From Phaeobacter sp. J2-8 (GTDB lineage Bacteria; Pseudomonadota; Alphaproteobacteria; Rhodobacterales; Rhodobacteraceae): a DNA stretch of 64,000 nt. The notes under the pieces are model-generated. The model was given only the letters and a program-made list of their open reading frames with translations. It searched no databases and was not told where the DNA came from. Positions within the stretch are counted from its first letter, which is position 1, and each line of letters opens with the position of its first letter. Positions 55,110 to 63,951 of the stretch are shown here, one piece after another. The position numbers were made by a program, and so were the translations under genes. The stretch lies in contig NZ_JALIEC010000010.1 of assembly GCF_022867865.1 (NCBI RefSeq), positions 1 through 64,000 on the forward strand. The letters run 5' to 3'.

Positions 55110-56225
55110 CTATAGAGGCACCTGGCCCGGTTCGCGCAGGGTCAAGGTGCTTTCGGTGTCAAACAGATGCACCGCCTCGGCCGCAAAGTTGAGCGCCACC
55201 TTGTCCCCCTGCCGCACGCGGGTCTGACCGGGGTTGTGGACGGTCAACCGGGTGCCATCCGCCAAGGCCCCATAGAGATAACTGTCCGACCCAAGCTGTT
55301 CGACGGCCCGCACCTCGAAATGGATCGCGCCCTCATCCGCGGGCTGAAGATCATTGGGCCGCAGGCCCAGTGTCACCCCCTGCCCCGCGCGTTGCGCGAA
55401 CCCCTTCTGTGGCAAGCGCACAGTCTCGCCCGTGGCGAGCGTCAGCAAGGTCCGGTCGCTGGCATCCACATGACCGGTCAGGAAATTCATCTTTGGCGAC
55501 CCGATGAAACCGGCGACAAACAGATTGTGCGGATCGTTGAACAGATCCAGCGGCGCGCCGAATTGCTCCAACTCGCCCAGGCGCAGCACCGCGATCTTGT
55601 CGGCCATGGTCATCGCTTCGACCTGATCATGGGTGACATAGATCATCGTGTTGCCCAGCCGTTTGTGCAGCGCCGAAATCTCGCCCCGCATGTCGACGCG
55701 CAATTCGGCATCAAGGTTGGACAGTGGTTCGTCAAACAGGAACACCCGCGGTTCGCGCACCACGGCGCGACCAATGGCCACCCGCTGGCGCTGACCGCCC
55801 GAAAGATCCTTTGGACGGCGATCCAGAAGCTGATCAATCTGCAACATCGCGGATACCGCACCCACCTTTTCGGCAATCTCTGCCTTGGCGGTATTGATGT
55901 TTTCCAACCCGAAGCTGAGATTCTGGCGCACGGTCATATGCGGGTAAAGCGCATAGGATTGGAACACCATGGCAAGACCCCGGTCGGCGGCGGGAATGTC
56001 ATTCACCACCTCGCCGCCAATCACGATGTCACCGCCGGAAATCGGCTCCAGCCCGGAAATCATCCGCAGCAATGTGGATTTGCCACAGCCCGACGGGCCG
56101 ACAAAAACACAGAAATCGCCATGCGGAATATCCAGGTCGATGCCTTTGATCACCTCGACCGGACCATAGGATTTGCGCACGTTGCGCAATTGAATGCCGG
56201 CTTGTTGTACTGTCGTGCCGTCCAT
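55110..56225 (-). CDS. MalK/UgpC-type sugar ABC transporter ATPase
   Basis: A 371-residue ATPase. Walker A GPSGCGKST, Q-loop MVFQSYALYPHMTV, signature LSGGQRQRVAIGRAVVREP and Walker B VFLFDEPLSNLD are present. A C-terminal OB-type regulatory domain (from ~240, VTLGLRPNDLQPADEG) is typical of CUT1 importers. The start overlaps the preceding permease stop as TAATG. It is the last gene of the sugar operon. Confidence 0.94.
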   Translation of the reverse strand: MDGTTVQQAGIQLRNVRKSYGPVEVIKGIDLDIPHGDFCVFVGPSGCGKSTLLRMISGLEPISGGDIVIGGEVVNDIPAADRGLAMVFQSYALYPHMTVRQNLSFGLENINTAKAEIAEKVGAVSAMLQIDQLLDRRPKDLSGGQRQRVAIGRAVVREPRVFLFDEPLSNLDAELRVDMRGEISALHKRLGNTMIYVTHDQVEAMTMADKIAVLRLGELEQFGAPLDLFNDPHNLFVAGFIGSPKMNFLTGHVDASDRTLLTLATGETVRLPQKGFAQRAGQGVTLGLRPNDLQPADEGAIHFEVRAVEQLGSDSYLYGALADGTRLTVHNPGQTRVRQGDKVALNFAAEAVHLFDTESTLTLREPGQVPL

Positions 56226-57285
56226 TATTTGCCTCCTGTCGACGCGATGCCGGTCGCAATGTATTTCTGCAAGAACATGAAGACCGCCGCGATCGGCAGC
56301 AATGTCAAAACCGTCATCGCCAGAAGCGACGCCCAGTCGGTCTGCAATTCACCCTGGAACGAGTTCAGCGCAAGCTGGAGGGTGAAGTTTTCGGTGCGTG
56401 TCAAAACGATCAACGGCCAGAGGAAATCGTTCCAGCGCCACATGATCGCAAGGATCGCCAGCACCGCAATCGCCGGCGCGCTGAGCGGCACGATGATACG
56501 CCAGAAGATCTTCCATTCCGATGCCTTGTCCATGCGCGCGGCATCCAGAATCTCGTCCGGGATGGTGATCATGTATTGCCTGAGCAGAAACACCCCCGTC
56601 GGCGTCGCCGCGCCGGGAATGATCACCCCCCAGAGCGAGTTGAACATGCCCAGTTCCGTCACGATCAGGAACAACGGCACCAGCACAACGGTCTGCGGGA
56701 TCATCAGCGTGCCAATCACGATCAACAACACCGACGTCCGCCCCGGAACCGATACTTCGACAGGGCAAAGGCGGCCATGGAATTGACCAGCAACATCAAC
56801 AATGTCGCCGTGACGGTGATGAAGGTCGAGTTCCAGAAAAAGCGCAGGAAATTGAAACGTTCGAACAGTTGGGTGTAATTTTCGGTGGCGAATTTCACGG
56901 ATTCAATCGCCACCAGATCCTGCGCCGGCAGGCGAATGCGGGTGCCGGGATCGCTTGGGCGGATCACCTCGGACCGGCAGGCGGCGCGCCGGGTCTGGGC
57001 AACGGTTTCACCGGCCACATCCAACTCGGATTCCTCGGACACCATGAACAGGATCAGCGGCTTGTCAAAACCATCGACCATCACGGTTTCCTGCGCATAG
57101 GGCAGGAACCGGGGCGGAAAGCGGTCCAGCTCATTGGCGGTCTTGAAGCTGGACATGACCAGCCAGAGCACCGGGCCAAACATCAACAGGATGCCAAGGA
57201 AGAGATAGCCATAGGACACCCAATCGGTCCAATGCAGCCGCCCCTTGCCGCGTGTGGCGGTGAGGAATGAGATTATGTTAGCCAT
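56225..57285 (-). pseudogene. MalG-type sugar ABC permease, one frameshift
   Basis: A ~353-residue inner-membrane permease when the frames are joined. The first frame (57285 down to 56722) contains the N-terminal helix (YLFLGILLMFGPVLWLVM), a long periplasmic loop of ~80 residues and NFLRFFWNSTFITVTATLLMLLVNSMAAFALSKYRFRG. The second frame resumes with SVLLIVIGTLMIPQTVVLVPLF, then the EAA-like loop DAARMDKASEWKIFWRIIVPLSAPA and the C-terminus. One G missing from the C-run at 56741-56744 (plus-strand view) accounts for the break. This is a homopolymer and so a likely sequencing error. The start overlaps the upstream permease. Confidence 0.88.
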
Positions 57286-58246
57286 CCACATTTCTCCTGT
57301 TGGCCCAAAGCTGCACCAGCGTCAGCACGATCAGCACCAGCGCCACCAGAAGCGAGGCAGCAGACGCCAGACCAAACAGACGCGGCGCGCCGGCAAAGCC
57401 CTCTTCGTAGATGTACTGAATGATGAATGTCGTCGCCGTGCCCGGACCACCGCCGGTAAAGGCATAAATCTCGTCGAATGTCTGGACGCCCTTGATCAGC
57501 GCCAGCACCAGAACCACCAGCATTGTTGGCGACAACAGCGGCAGGGTGATGCGACGAAAGGTGCGCCATGGTGACGCCCGGTCCATGATCGCGGCGTCAT
57601 AAACGTCGCGCGGAATGGCCTGCAACCCGGCCAGCAGGATCAGAGTATAAAACCCCATATGCGCCCAGACCGAAATGAACACCGACCAGCCAAAGGCCCA
57701 TTGCGCATCCACCAGCCAGTTGATGCCCCCCGCCCCGGTCCAGTCAAGAAAGGCGTTCAAAACGCCCTCGCGCTGCAAGATCCATTTCCAGATCAAGGCG
57801 ACGACAACCGGCGACAACAGCACCGGAAAGAAGAACACAGACCGAAAGAACCCCCGCGCCCGGATATCCCGGTTCAGGATCACGGCGGTCAACAGCGAAA
57901 AGCCGACCATCACCCCGACCTGAAGCACCACAAACCAACAGGTGTTCCAAACCGCGCGCCAGAACTTGTCCTCGCGACAGGAATTGGGGTCGAGAAAATT
58001 CGAGCAATCCATCAGGTTTGCGAAATTCCGCGCGCCCACATATGGCCGGTCCGACAACAGCACGTTGTCGCCGCCGGTTGATGCGTAAAACATGTTCAGG
58101 ATCACTGGCAGGAACGCAAACAGGCCGAACAACAAAAGGTTGGGAAACAAAAACACCCAAGCCAGTTTGTTGATCCCCAACATGCGCTGTAACGCCAGCA
58201 TCGGGATTTCGATCACGCGCATGATCGGTGTCAGGATGTGCAGCAT
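57278..58246 (-). CDS. MalF-type sugar ABC permease
   Basis: A 322-residue permease with six helices and a conserved EAA loop (YDAAIMDRASPWRTFRRITLPLLSP). The second periplasmic region has paired cysteines (MDCSNFLDPNSC). The start MLHILTPIMRV at 58246 has GGAGGGG seven bases upstream. It belongs to the CUT1 importer encoded here. Confidence 0.93.
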   Translation of the reverse strand: MLHILTPIMRVIEIPMLALQRMLGINKLAWVFLFPNLLLFGLFAFLPVILNMFYASTGGDNVLLSDRPYVGARNFANLMDCSNFLDPNSCREDKFWRAVWNTCWFVVLQVGVMVGFSLLTAVILNRDIRARGFFRSVFFFPVLLSPVVVALIWKWILQREGVLNAFLDWTGAGGINWLVDAQWAFGWSVFISVWAHMGFYTLILLAGLQAIPRDVYDAAIMDRASPWRTFRRITLPLLSPTMLVVLVLALIKGVQTFDEIYAFTGGGPGTATTFIIQYIYEEGFAGAPRLFGLASAASLLVALVLIVLTLVQLWANRRNVDG

Positions 58247-58265
58247 CGGCCCCTCCGAATTGGTT

Positions 58266-58294
58266 GGCCCCGCGCACATGTCGCGCGCAGGGCC
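58266..58294 (-). promoter_or_regulatory. Intercistronic stem-loop between solute-binding protein and permease genes
   Basis: Twelve-base arms (GGCCCTGCGCGC on the minus strand) pair with two G-U wobbles around a five-base loop in the 68-base gap. No T-tract follows, so it is more likely an mRNA 3'-end stabiliser for the binding-protein transcript than a terminator. This arrangement is common in sugar ABC operons, where the receptor is made in excess. Confidence 0.6.
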
Positions 58295-58314
58295 CTGTCA
58301 AGGAAGAGTGCCGC

Positions 58315-59580
58315 TTACTTGGTTTCGGCCATCGCCAATTCCAGATCAGAGGCCGCGCGTTCCATCGCCTCGGCCACTGTCAGCTCGCCGACAATTGCCT
58401 GGCTCAGACGTTCAACCGTGATGCCGAACATCGCGCGGTTGCCCGCATAGCCCTGATAGGCAAAGGCAATCGGCGACACATCCGGCAGCGCCCCGGCAAA
58501 GCCGTTCAGCGCAGCCTGTGCGGCGGGCGATGCATTTTCGAACTCGACACCGGCGGATGCGACACCCAAATGGGCGGGCAGATTGCGGGTGCGTGCCGCA
58601 GCTTCGGCATACATTTCTTCCTGCGCAAGGAAGTCGATCACCTTGGCCACGATTTCGGGATGTTCGGTCTGTTCAAACCCGACAACCCCCGCGCCACCCG
58701 GCATGCCGGAACAGGCGCCTGCCGGACCACAGGGCGAACCGACGACCTGCCAGTCAAAGAAATCGCCAACCTGTTCGTCCATGCGGCCGACCTGCCAGGA
58801 ACCGGAGTAGTAGAACACCACTTCGCCGTTGATGAATTCCTGCGCCGCATCGGCATAGGTCGCACCACCCTGGCTGGCCCAGACATCGCGCGCCATGGTG
58901 CCGTCTTCGTTCCAGCCGACAAAGGCCTCGGCAAAGGCATCAAAGCCGTCAAAAGATCCGTTGCCTTCGGCGTCAAAGTATTTGGCACCATAGGAAATCG
59001 CCGGACCCGCCACGCGGTGGCCCGAACGGTCCATCGCCATCGGGAAATCGGCATCGGTCGCTTCGACAACCGCACGCGATGCGGTGGCCCAATCATCCCA
59101 TGTCGCGCCTTCGCCCGGCATGTCGACCCCGGCCTGTTCGAACAGGGTGGCGTTCACGAATGGCCCGGTAATGGTCAGCTGGGTGTGCAGGCCATAATAT
59201 CCCTGACGGTCGCCGACGCGATACCAGTCAAGTGTGCCGCCAAACGAGCTGTCCCAATAGCCGGTGTCGATATACGGCGCGAGATCGAGATAGAATTTGT
59301 TCAACCCGCCAAGGTCCGTGACCTTTGCCAGATCCGGGCCGGTTCCAGCGGCCAGCTGCACCGGCAGGTTTTCCAGGATCGCCTGATAGGGCACCACGTC
59401 AACCACGACGTCAACGCCTTCGTTTTCGGCTTCAAAACGGCTCAGCAGGTCTTCGTAGACCTCGCATTCATTGCCGTCGGAATAGCACATGAAACGAATT
59501 TCCTGGGCCGAAACGGCACCCGCCGCCAGCCCCAGTACCGCCGCTGCGGCGGTTGTTTTCAGGATTGTTGTTTTCTTCAT
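58315..59580 (-). CDS. CUT1 sugar ABC transporter solute-binding protein
   Basis: A 421-residue periplasmic receptor with a Sec signal (TAAAAVLGLAAGAVSA-Q). The family 1 fold is suggested by EIRFMCYSDGNECEVYEDLLSRFEAENEGVDV, GTGPDLAKVTD, EFINGEVVFYYSGSWQVG and MPGGAGVVGFEQTEHPE. A Cys pair near the mature N-terminus (Cys-x6-Cys) may form a disulfide. The sugar ligand is unknown. Confidence 0.93.
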   Translation of the reverse strand: MKKTTILKTTAAAAVLGLAAGAVSAQEIRFMCYSDGNECEVYEDLLSRFEAENEGVDVVVDVVPYQAILENLPVQLAAGTGPDLAKVTDLGGLNKFYLDLAPYIDTGYWDSSFGGTLDWYRVGDRQGYYGLHTQLTITGPFVNATLFEQAGVDMPGEGATWDDWATASRAVVEATDADFPMAMDRSGHRVAGPAISYGAKYFDAEGNGSFDGFDAFAEAFVGWNEDGTMARDVWASQGGATYADAAQEFINGEVVFYYSGSWQVGRMDEQVGDFFDWQVVGSPCGPAGACSGMPGGAGVVGFEQTEHPEIVAKVIDFLAQEEMYAEAAARTRNLPAHLGVASAGVEFENASPAAQAALNGFAGALPDVSPIAFAYQGYAGNRAMFGITVERLSQAIVGELTVAEAMERAASDLELAMAETK

Positions 59581-59631
59581 TTTAGGTTCCTCCCATTGGT
59601 CCCCGAGCTTGTCGAAATCACTGTCGAAAAA

Positions 59632-60699
59632 TCAAGTGTCACCCTGCGGCATCCACCCCGTATAGCCATCAAAACTTTTGTCCAACGGCAGACGAATAAC
59701 CTCCTGATTGCGCGCGGATGCATATATCGCGCTCACCAGTTCAATTGAGCTGCGACCCTCGGCCAGGGTCACCGCCCCGGCCCCGTCACCCTGCAACGCA
59801 TTTGCAATTGCCGCAAGGAATCCTGCGAAGCCTGACGGGCCTTCCCTTACGTCAGACAGCACTTTGTCGACCTGATCCTGGGTCACCGGCGCGCGTGCCG
59901 TGAACGTCCAGATGTCCTGGGCCGGTTTATAGGCGGATGTGCCGCTTTCGGCGGTCAGCCCCGCAAAACAGAAGCGCAGGCGCGTGGTGTCATCACCCGC
60001 CCCCAAAGTGACCGAACTGGTGGCCAGCGCGCCGTTTTGCATTCGAAAACTCAGCGCGGCGCAATCCTCGGTCTCGATCGGATTCACCCGGGTGTCGGTG
60101 GCGGCAAAGACCTCTGCCACTGGGCCAAACACATGACACAACAGATCATGCGCGTGGATCGCATGGCTAAGAAGCGAGCCGCCGGCCTCTCCCTTCCAGG
60201 TGCCCCGCCAGGGCACGCCATAATAATCTGCGCCGCGATTCCAGTGGGTCTCCAGGCTGGCGACAAACGGCTTGCCCGTCAGCCCGGCATCCATCAACGC
60301 GCGCAGCTGGCGCATGGCCTTGCCGAACCGATATTGAAACACCGGAAACACCTGTTTTCCGGCCGCTTCAGCAGCCGCGCCCAGCGCATCCGCTTCGGCC
60401 AGCGACCGCACAATCGGCTTTTCACAGATCACATGTTTGCCCGATTGCAGCACCTTGACCGACACGGGAAAATGCAGATGCGGCGGCAGGCAGACATCCA
60501 CCAGATCGACCGACGGATCGGCCAGAACATTGTTCAGGTCACCCTCGACCCGGATCGTGGCATCGTCACCGACCACACCCCGCGCCCGGTCCAGATCCAT
60601 GTCACACAGGGTCACAACCTGAAAGTCCTGCGGCAGGGCGCGATAGCCTTCCAGATGCTCGGCCCCAATCCCGGCGCCGATAATGGCAACCCGGATCAA
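59632..60699 (-). CDS. Gfo/Idh/MocA-family oxidoreductase (first of three)
   Basis: A 355-residue NAD(P)-dependent sugar or polyol dehydrogenase. It has the N-terminal VAIIGAGIGAEHLEGYRALP, VDVCLPPHLHFPVSVKVLQSGKHVICEKPIV (catalytic Lys in EKP) and SHAIHAHDLLCHVFGPV. The start overlaps the next upstream gene by four bases (ATGA). Such enzymes oxidise inositols, glucosides or 1,5-anhydro sugars; the substrate cannot be assigned. Confidence 0.9.
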   Translation of the reverse strand: MIRVAIIGAGIGAEHLEGYRALPQDFQVVTLCDMDLDRARGVVGDDATIRVEGDLNNVLADPSVDLVDVCLPPHLHFPVSVKVLQSGKHVICEKPIVRSLAEADALGAAAEAAGKQVFPVFQYRFGKAMRQLRALMDAGLTGKPFVASLETHWNRGADYYGVPWRGTWKGEAGGSLLSHAIHAHDLLCHVFGPVAEVFAATDTRVNPIETEDCAALSFRMQNGALATSSVTLGAGDDTTRLRFCFAGLTAESGTSAYKPAQDIWTFTARAPVTQDQVDKVLSDVREGPSGFAGFLAAIANALQGDGAGAVTLAEGRSSIELVSAIYASARNQEVIRLPLDKSFDGYTGWMPQGDT

Positions 60700-61709
60700 G
60701 TTTGCGCGCCTTCGGCCATCGCCTGGGCCTGAAGGGCAAGATCACAGACGGTAAACACATGGTCCTGCCGGTTGGCGGTTTCCGTTCGATTGCGAATGTC
60801 GTCAATCAACCGGCCAAAGAACGGCAACCCCGCGTCCGAGGCATCCATTCGTTCGCAGCGCGTGCCATTGACCAGGATCAAATGATCCGTGCCCTCATGG
60901 CCGACATCGACATATTTGCGCAGCTCGATATAGCCTTCGGTGCCAAGGATCGTAAGCCGCCCGTCGCCCCAATTCGGCAAGGCATCCGGCGTGTACCAAT
61001 CCACGCGGATATAGCCGTGCCCCTTGTCGCTGCGCAGCGCAATTTCGCCAAAATCCTGCATGCCGGGATCATCGGGATTGTTGTAATTGGCGGCGCTGGC
61101 CATTGTGACCTCGGCGCTTTCGGAACCGGTGAAAAACAGGAATTGGTCGATCTGGTGGCTGGCGATGTCGGTCAGGATTCCGCCATAGGCGTTGCGATCA
61201 AAGAACCAATCCGGCCGCGTGGGCCGGTTGAGCCGATGCGGCCCCATGCCCAGCGTCTGAATCACCCGGCCAATCGCGCCGTCGGCCACCAGTTCGGCAG
61301 CACGGGTCACGGCCGGCACTTCGAACCGTTCCGAGAAATTCACCGACCAGATCCGGCCGGTTTCGGCCACCGTGGCGCGCAACTCGGTCAGTTGGTCCCG
61401 CGTGGTGCAGCCCGGTTTGTCGCTCAGCACATCCTTGCCCGCCTGCATCGCCTTGACCGCCCAACCGGCACGGTCACAGGGCACGCTGGCCAACAGGATC
61501 AGATCAATACTGTCATCAGCCAAAAGATCCTCGCCACGGGCGGCGCGGGGCACATCGGGAAAGCGTTTGACGAACCCGTCTTCGGTCTCGGGGTGGCCTT
61601 CTGTGGTCCAGCCGACAAATTCGGCACCAGCCGCAACCATATTGGCCGACATGCCATAGATGTGGCGGTGGTCGATGCCAATGGCGGCAAAACGAAGCGG
61701 GGAAGTCAT
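60696..61709 (-). CDS. Gfo/Idh/MocA-family oxidoreductase (second of three)
   Basis: A 337-residue paralogue. It has FAAIGIDHRHIYGMSANMVAAG in place of the classic GxGxxG, with LLASVPCDRAGWAVKAMQAGKDVLSDKPGC (Lys in DKP). The C-terminal domain has DIASHQIDQFLFFTGSE. The atypical N-terminus suggests altered nucleotide binding. It overlaps both neighbours by four bases. Confidence 0.88.
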   Translation of the reverse strand: MTSPLRFAAIGIDHRHIYGMSANMVAAGAEFVGWTTEGHPETEDGFVKRFPDVPRAARGEDLLADDSIDLILLASVPCDRAGWAVKAMQAGKDVLSDKPGCTTRDQLTELRATVAETGRIWSVNFSERFEVPAVTRAAELVADGAIGRVIQTLGMGPHRLNRPTRPDWFFDRNAYGGILTDIASHQIDQFLFFTGSESAEVTMASAANYNNPDDPGMQDFGEIALRSDKGHGYIRVDWYTPDALPNWGDGRLTILGTEGYIELRKYVDVGHEGTDHLILVNGTRCERMDASDAGLPFFGRLIDDIRNRTETANRQDHVFTVCDLALQAQAMAEGAQT

Positions 61710-62743
61710 TGGGAAATCTCCTCAATCTGGCCATTGCGGGCCGAACGCAGGGTTGCGTCAATCAGGTCATGTGCGGCAAGCGCCGCCTCACCGGTCACCA
61801 CGGGCGCACGGCCCTCGGTCAGGGCGGCGGCGAAATCTTCGATAATGGATTGGTGCCATTCATGGGTAAAGGCCATCGGGTCCGCACCACCGCCGGTGCT
61901 GCCGGCCGCGCCGACCAGTTCTTCGCGGCCATCCCGCCACCGGATCTGCAATTGCCCAGAAGCAAGATGCAGGCTGGCGGCATCAAAATGCAGGGTGATG
62001 GACTCTGCCCCGCCCGGAAAGCTTGCGGTGCTGGCCACCATCGACCCGACCGCGCCATTGGCAAATTGCAGACCGGCGGTCACAAAATCCTCTGACTCCA
62101 TTTGATGGAACCGGCTTGTCGCGGCCATGGCGCGCACCGATGTGACCGGCCCGGCCAGCGACAACGCAAGGTCAATGGTGTGGATCGCCTGTGAAATCAA
62201 CACGCCGCCGCCATCGCGGGCATAGGTGCCCCGGCCCGGTTCGTCATAATAGCTTTGATCGCGCCACCACGGCACCGCAATCTCGACCAGACCCAGCGCG
62301 CCAAAAGTGCCGGCGGAAATCATCTCTGTCGCCGCGATGGAGGCCGCGCGCATCCGGTGCTGAAACACCACGCCAAGGGTCACACCCGCGGCGCGACAAA
62401 TGTCGACCACCTCTCGCGATTCGTCGGCGTTTCGGCCCATCGGCTTTTCCAGAAGGATATGTTTGCCCGCCTCGGCCAGCGGGCGAATGACCTCGGCCCG
62501 CACATTGGGCGGCGTCAGGATGATGGCGAAATCGACCTCTGGATCCTGTGCCAGCGACATCACATCCGTGGTCGCGGCGACCGGTGTGCCCATCAAACGC
62601 TCGGCCTCGCTGGCCAATGACTGGGCCCGTTCCGGTGCACGGCCGCAGATCGCCTTCAGCCGCACCGCGTCACTGTCCGCAATGGCAGCGACATGGGTTC
62701 TGGCCACCATCCCGGCACCAATTATCACCGCTGTCTTTTGCAT
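61706..62743 (-). CDS. Gfo/Idh/MocA-family oxidoreductase (third of three)
   Basis: A 345-residue enzyme. It has TAVIIGAGMVARTHVAAIADSD, FAIILTPPNVRAEVIRPLAEAGKHILLEKPMGRNADES (catalytic Lys) and GGGVLISQAIHTIDLALSLAGPV. The start MQKTAVIIG at 62743 has GGGGGAA upstream. It is the first gene of the operon behind a palindromic operator. Confidence 0.92.
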   Translation of the reverse strand: MQKTAVIIGAGMVARTHVAAIADSDAVRLKAICGRAPERAQSLASEAERLMGTPVAATTDVMSLAQDPEVDFAIILTPPNVRAEVIRPLAEAGKHILLEKPMGRNADESREVVDICRAAGVTLGVVFQHRMRAASIAATEMISAGTFGALGLVEIAVPWWRDQSYYDEPGRGTYARDGGGVLISQAIHTIDLALSLAGPVTSVRAMAATSRFHQMESEDFVTAGLQFANGAVGSMVASTASFPGGAESITLHFDAASLHLASGQLQIRWRDGREELVGAAGSTGGGADPMAFTHEWHQSIIEDFAAALTEGRAPVVTGEAALAAHDLIDATLRSARNGQIEEISQ

Positions 62744-62820
62744 CGCATTCCCCCCAGAAACAATCACCGCATCGGCTAGGGTTCATTTGGTGGCATGTGA
62801 GCAGGTCGACTGTCAATCAC

Positions 62821-62832
62821 TTGGTATACCAA
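62821..62832. promoter_or_regulatory. Perfect palindrome TTGGTATACCAA upstream of the sugar operon
   Basis: A 12-bp perfect inverted repeat ~78 bases before the first Gfo/Idh start. TNGTATACNA-type sites are typical of GntR/FCD and VanR-type regulators. A TTGACA on the minus strand (about 62808-62813) next to it may be the -35. No matching regulator gene is in the adjacent sequence. Confidence 0.55.
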
Positions 62833-62938
62833 ACTTTGGCACGGGGTGCGGTCCGGCCATCTCTTTCAAAGGTCCGGGCCAATAAAACACAGGTGTTTGA
62901 AAGCTTTGTGACGTTTGTGCCGTCCTAGTTGCGCAGGC

Positions 62939-63859
62939 CTAGTCGCGCAGGGCCACCCGCAGGAAATCCAGCACGGCGGCGCGCATGGCCGGGGTTTCCT
63001 GATGGCCGAAATCCTGTGCCACATGGAACGACAGACGCTCTGGTGCACCCAAATTGTCAAAGGCGTTTTCGACATCCCGGCGGGCCAGCGCAAAGGCCTC
63101 TGGCGGGGTCGACCAATCCTGAAGCCCCACCGCAAATTGCAGCGCGCGCGGCGCGACCAACCCGGCGATCTGGCCGCTGCGCGCCACAGACAACAGCCCC
63201 GGAACATTCATATAGATGCCATGCCCGTCATGCGCCCCGCTGTCCACCAGCGTGCCAAGATCGGCAAAGGAACACAGGGCCGATGCGGCGCGAATACGCG
63301 GGTCCAGCGCCGCCAGCCACCAGGCAAGCGTGCTGCCCATGGAAAAGCCCAAAGCGCCAATCCGATCCTGCGCAATCACGGGCTGCGCTGCGAGGTAATC
63401 CACGCCGGCGCGCTGTTCCGCCAGCATTTGCCCGAACAGGGTCTGCCCCCGCCAGAAATGCGCCTTGGCGCGTGCGCCCTCGGCCGGATGCTGCCGCGCG
63501 CCGAAACAGGGCATTTCAAGACAGAGCGCCGCAATCCCCAATTGTTGCAGATCCGGCGCATATGGCCCGACCAGCGCCGGGCGCCCCTCGGTCAGCTCGT
63601 CCCGGCCCATCTCATAGCGGTTGCCGTGCGCATGGGCATAGATCAGCGCCGGAACCGGCGGATGACCATCGGCGGGACGCAGGAAACGGGCCGGGATGCC
63701 CTCGCCTTCTGAATTGGTGAACAACAGATCTTCCAGCAACCAATCCCGAAACCCCAGACGCCCCCGCACCGTGACCGATGTGAACCCTGGCCCCGGATAC
63801 CCCGGCCCCAACAGGGCGGTGATCTGATCACGCAGTTGATCCGGGTCATGGGTTGTCAT
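62939..63859 (-). CDS. Alpha/beta hydrolase (dienelactone hydrolase / acetyl xylan esterase-like)
   Basis: A 306-residue cytoplasmic hydrolase. The nucleophile lies in IGALGFSMGSTLAWWLA (Ser in GFSMG) and the final His in VAQDFGHQETPAMRAA; the acid residue is probably in VGLQDWSTPPEAFAL. HAHGNRYEMGRDEL forms the oxyanion loop region. The start MTTHDPDQLRD at 63859 is preferred to the longer frame. It may deacylate or cleave a glycoside or ester feeding the sugar operon, from which it is separated by ~195 bp with the palindrome. Confidence 0.85.
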   Translation of the reverse strand: MTTHDPDQLRDQITALLGPGYPGPGFTSVTVRGRLGFRDWLLEDLLFTNSEGEGIPARFLRPADGHPPVPALIYAHAHGNRYEMGRDELTEGRPALVGPYAPDLQQLGIAALCLEMPCFGARQHPAEGARAKAHFWRGQTLFGQMLAEQRAGVDYLAAQPVIAQDRIGALGFSMGSTLAWWLAALDPRIRAASALCSFADLGTLVDSGAHDGHGIYMNVPGLLSVARSGQIAGLVAPRALQFAVGLQDWSTPPEAFALARRDVENAFDNLGAPERLSFHVAQDFGHQETPAMRAAVLDFLRVALRD

Positions 63860-63951
63860 GGCGTCACCTTGGCTGGGAACATGCCGCGATGATGGCCCGT
63901 GCGCCGGGCAACGGCAAGTGCCGCGCGAACCGGGCAAGGACAAGCGCCGGG

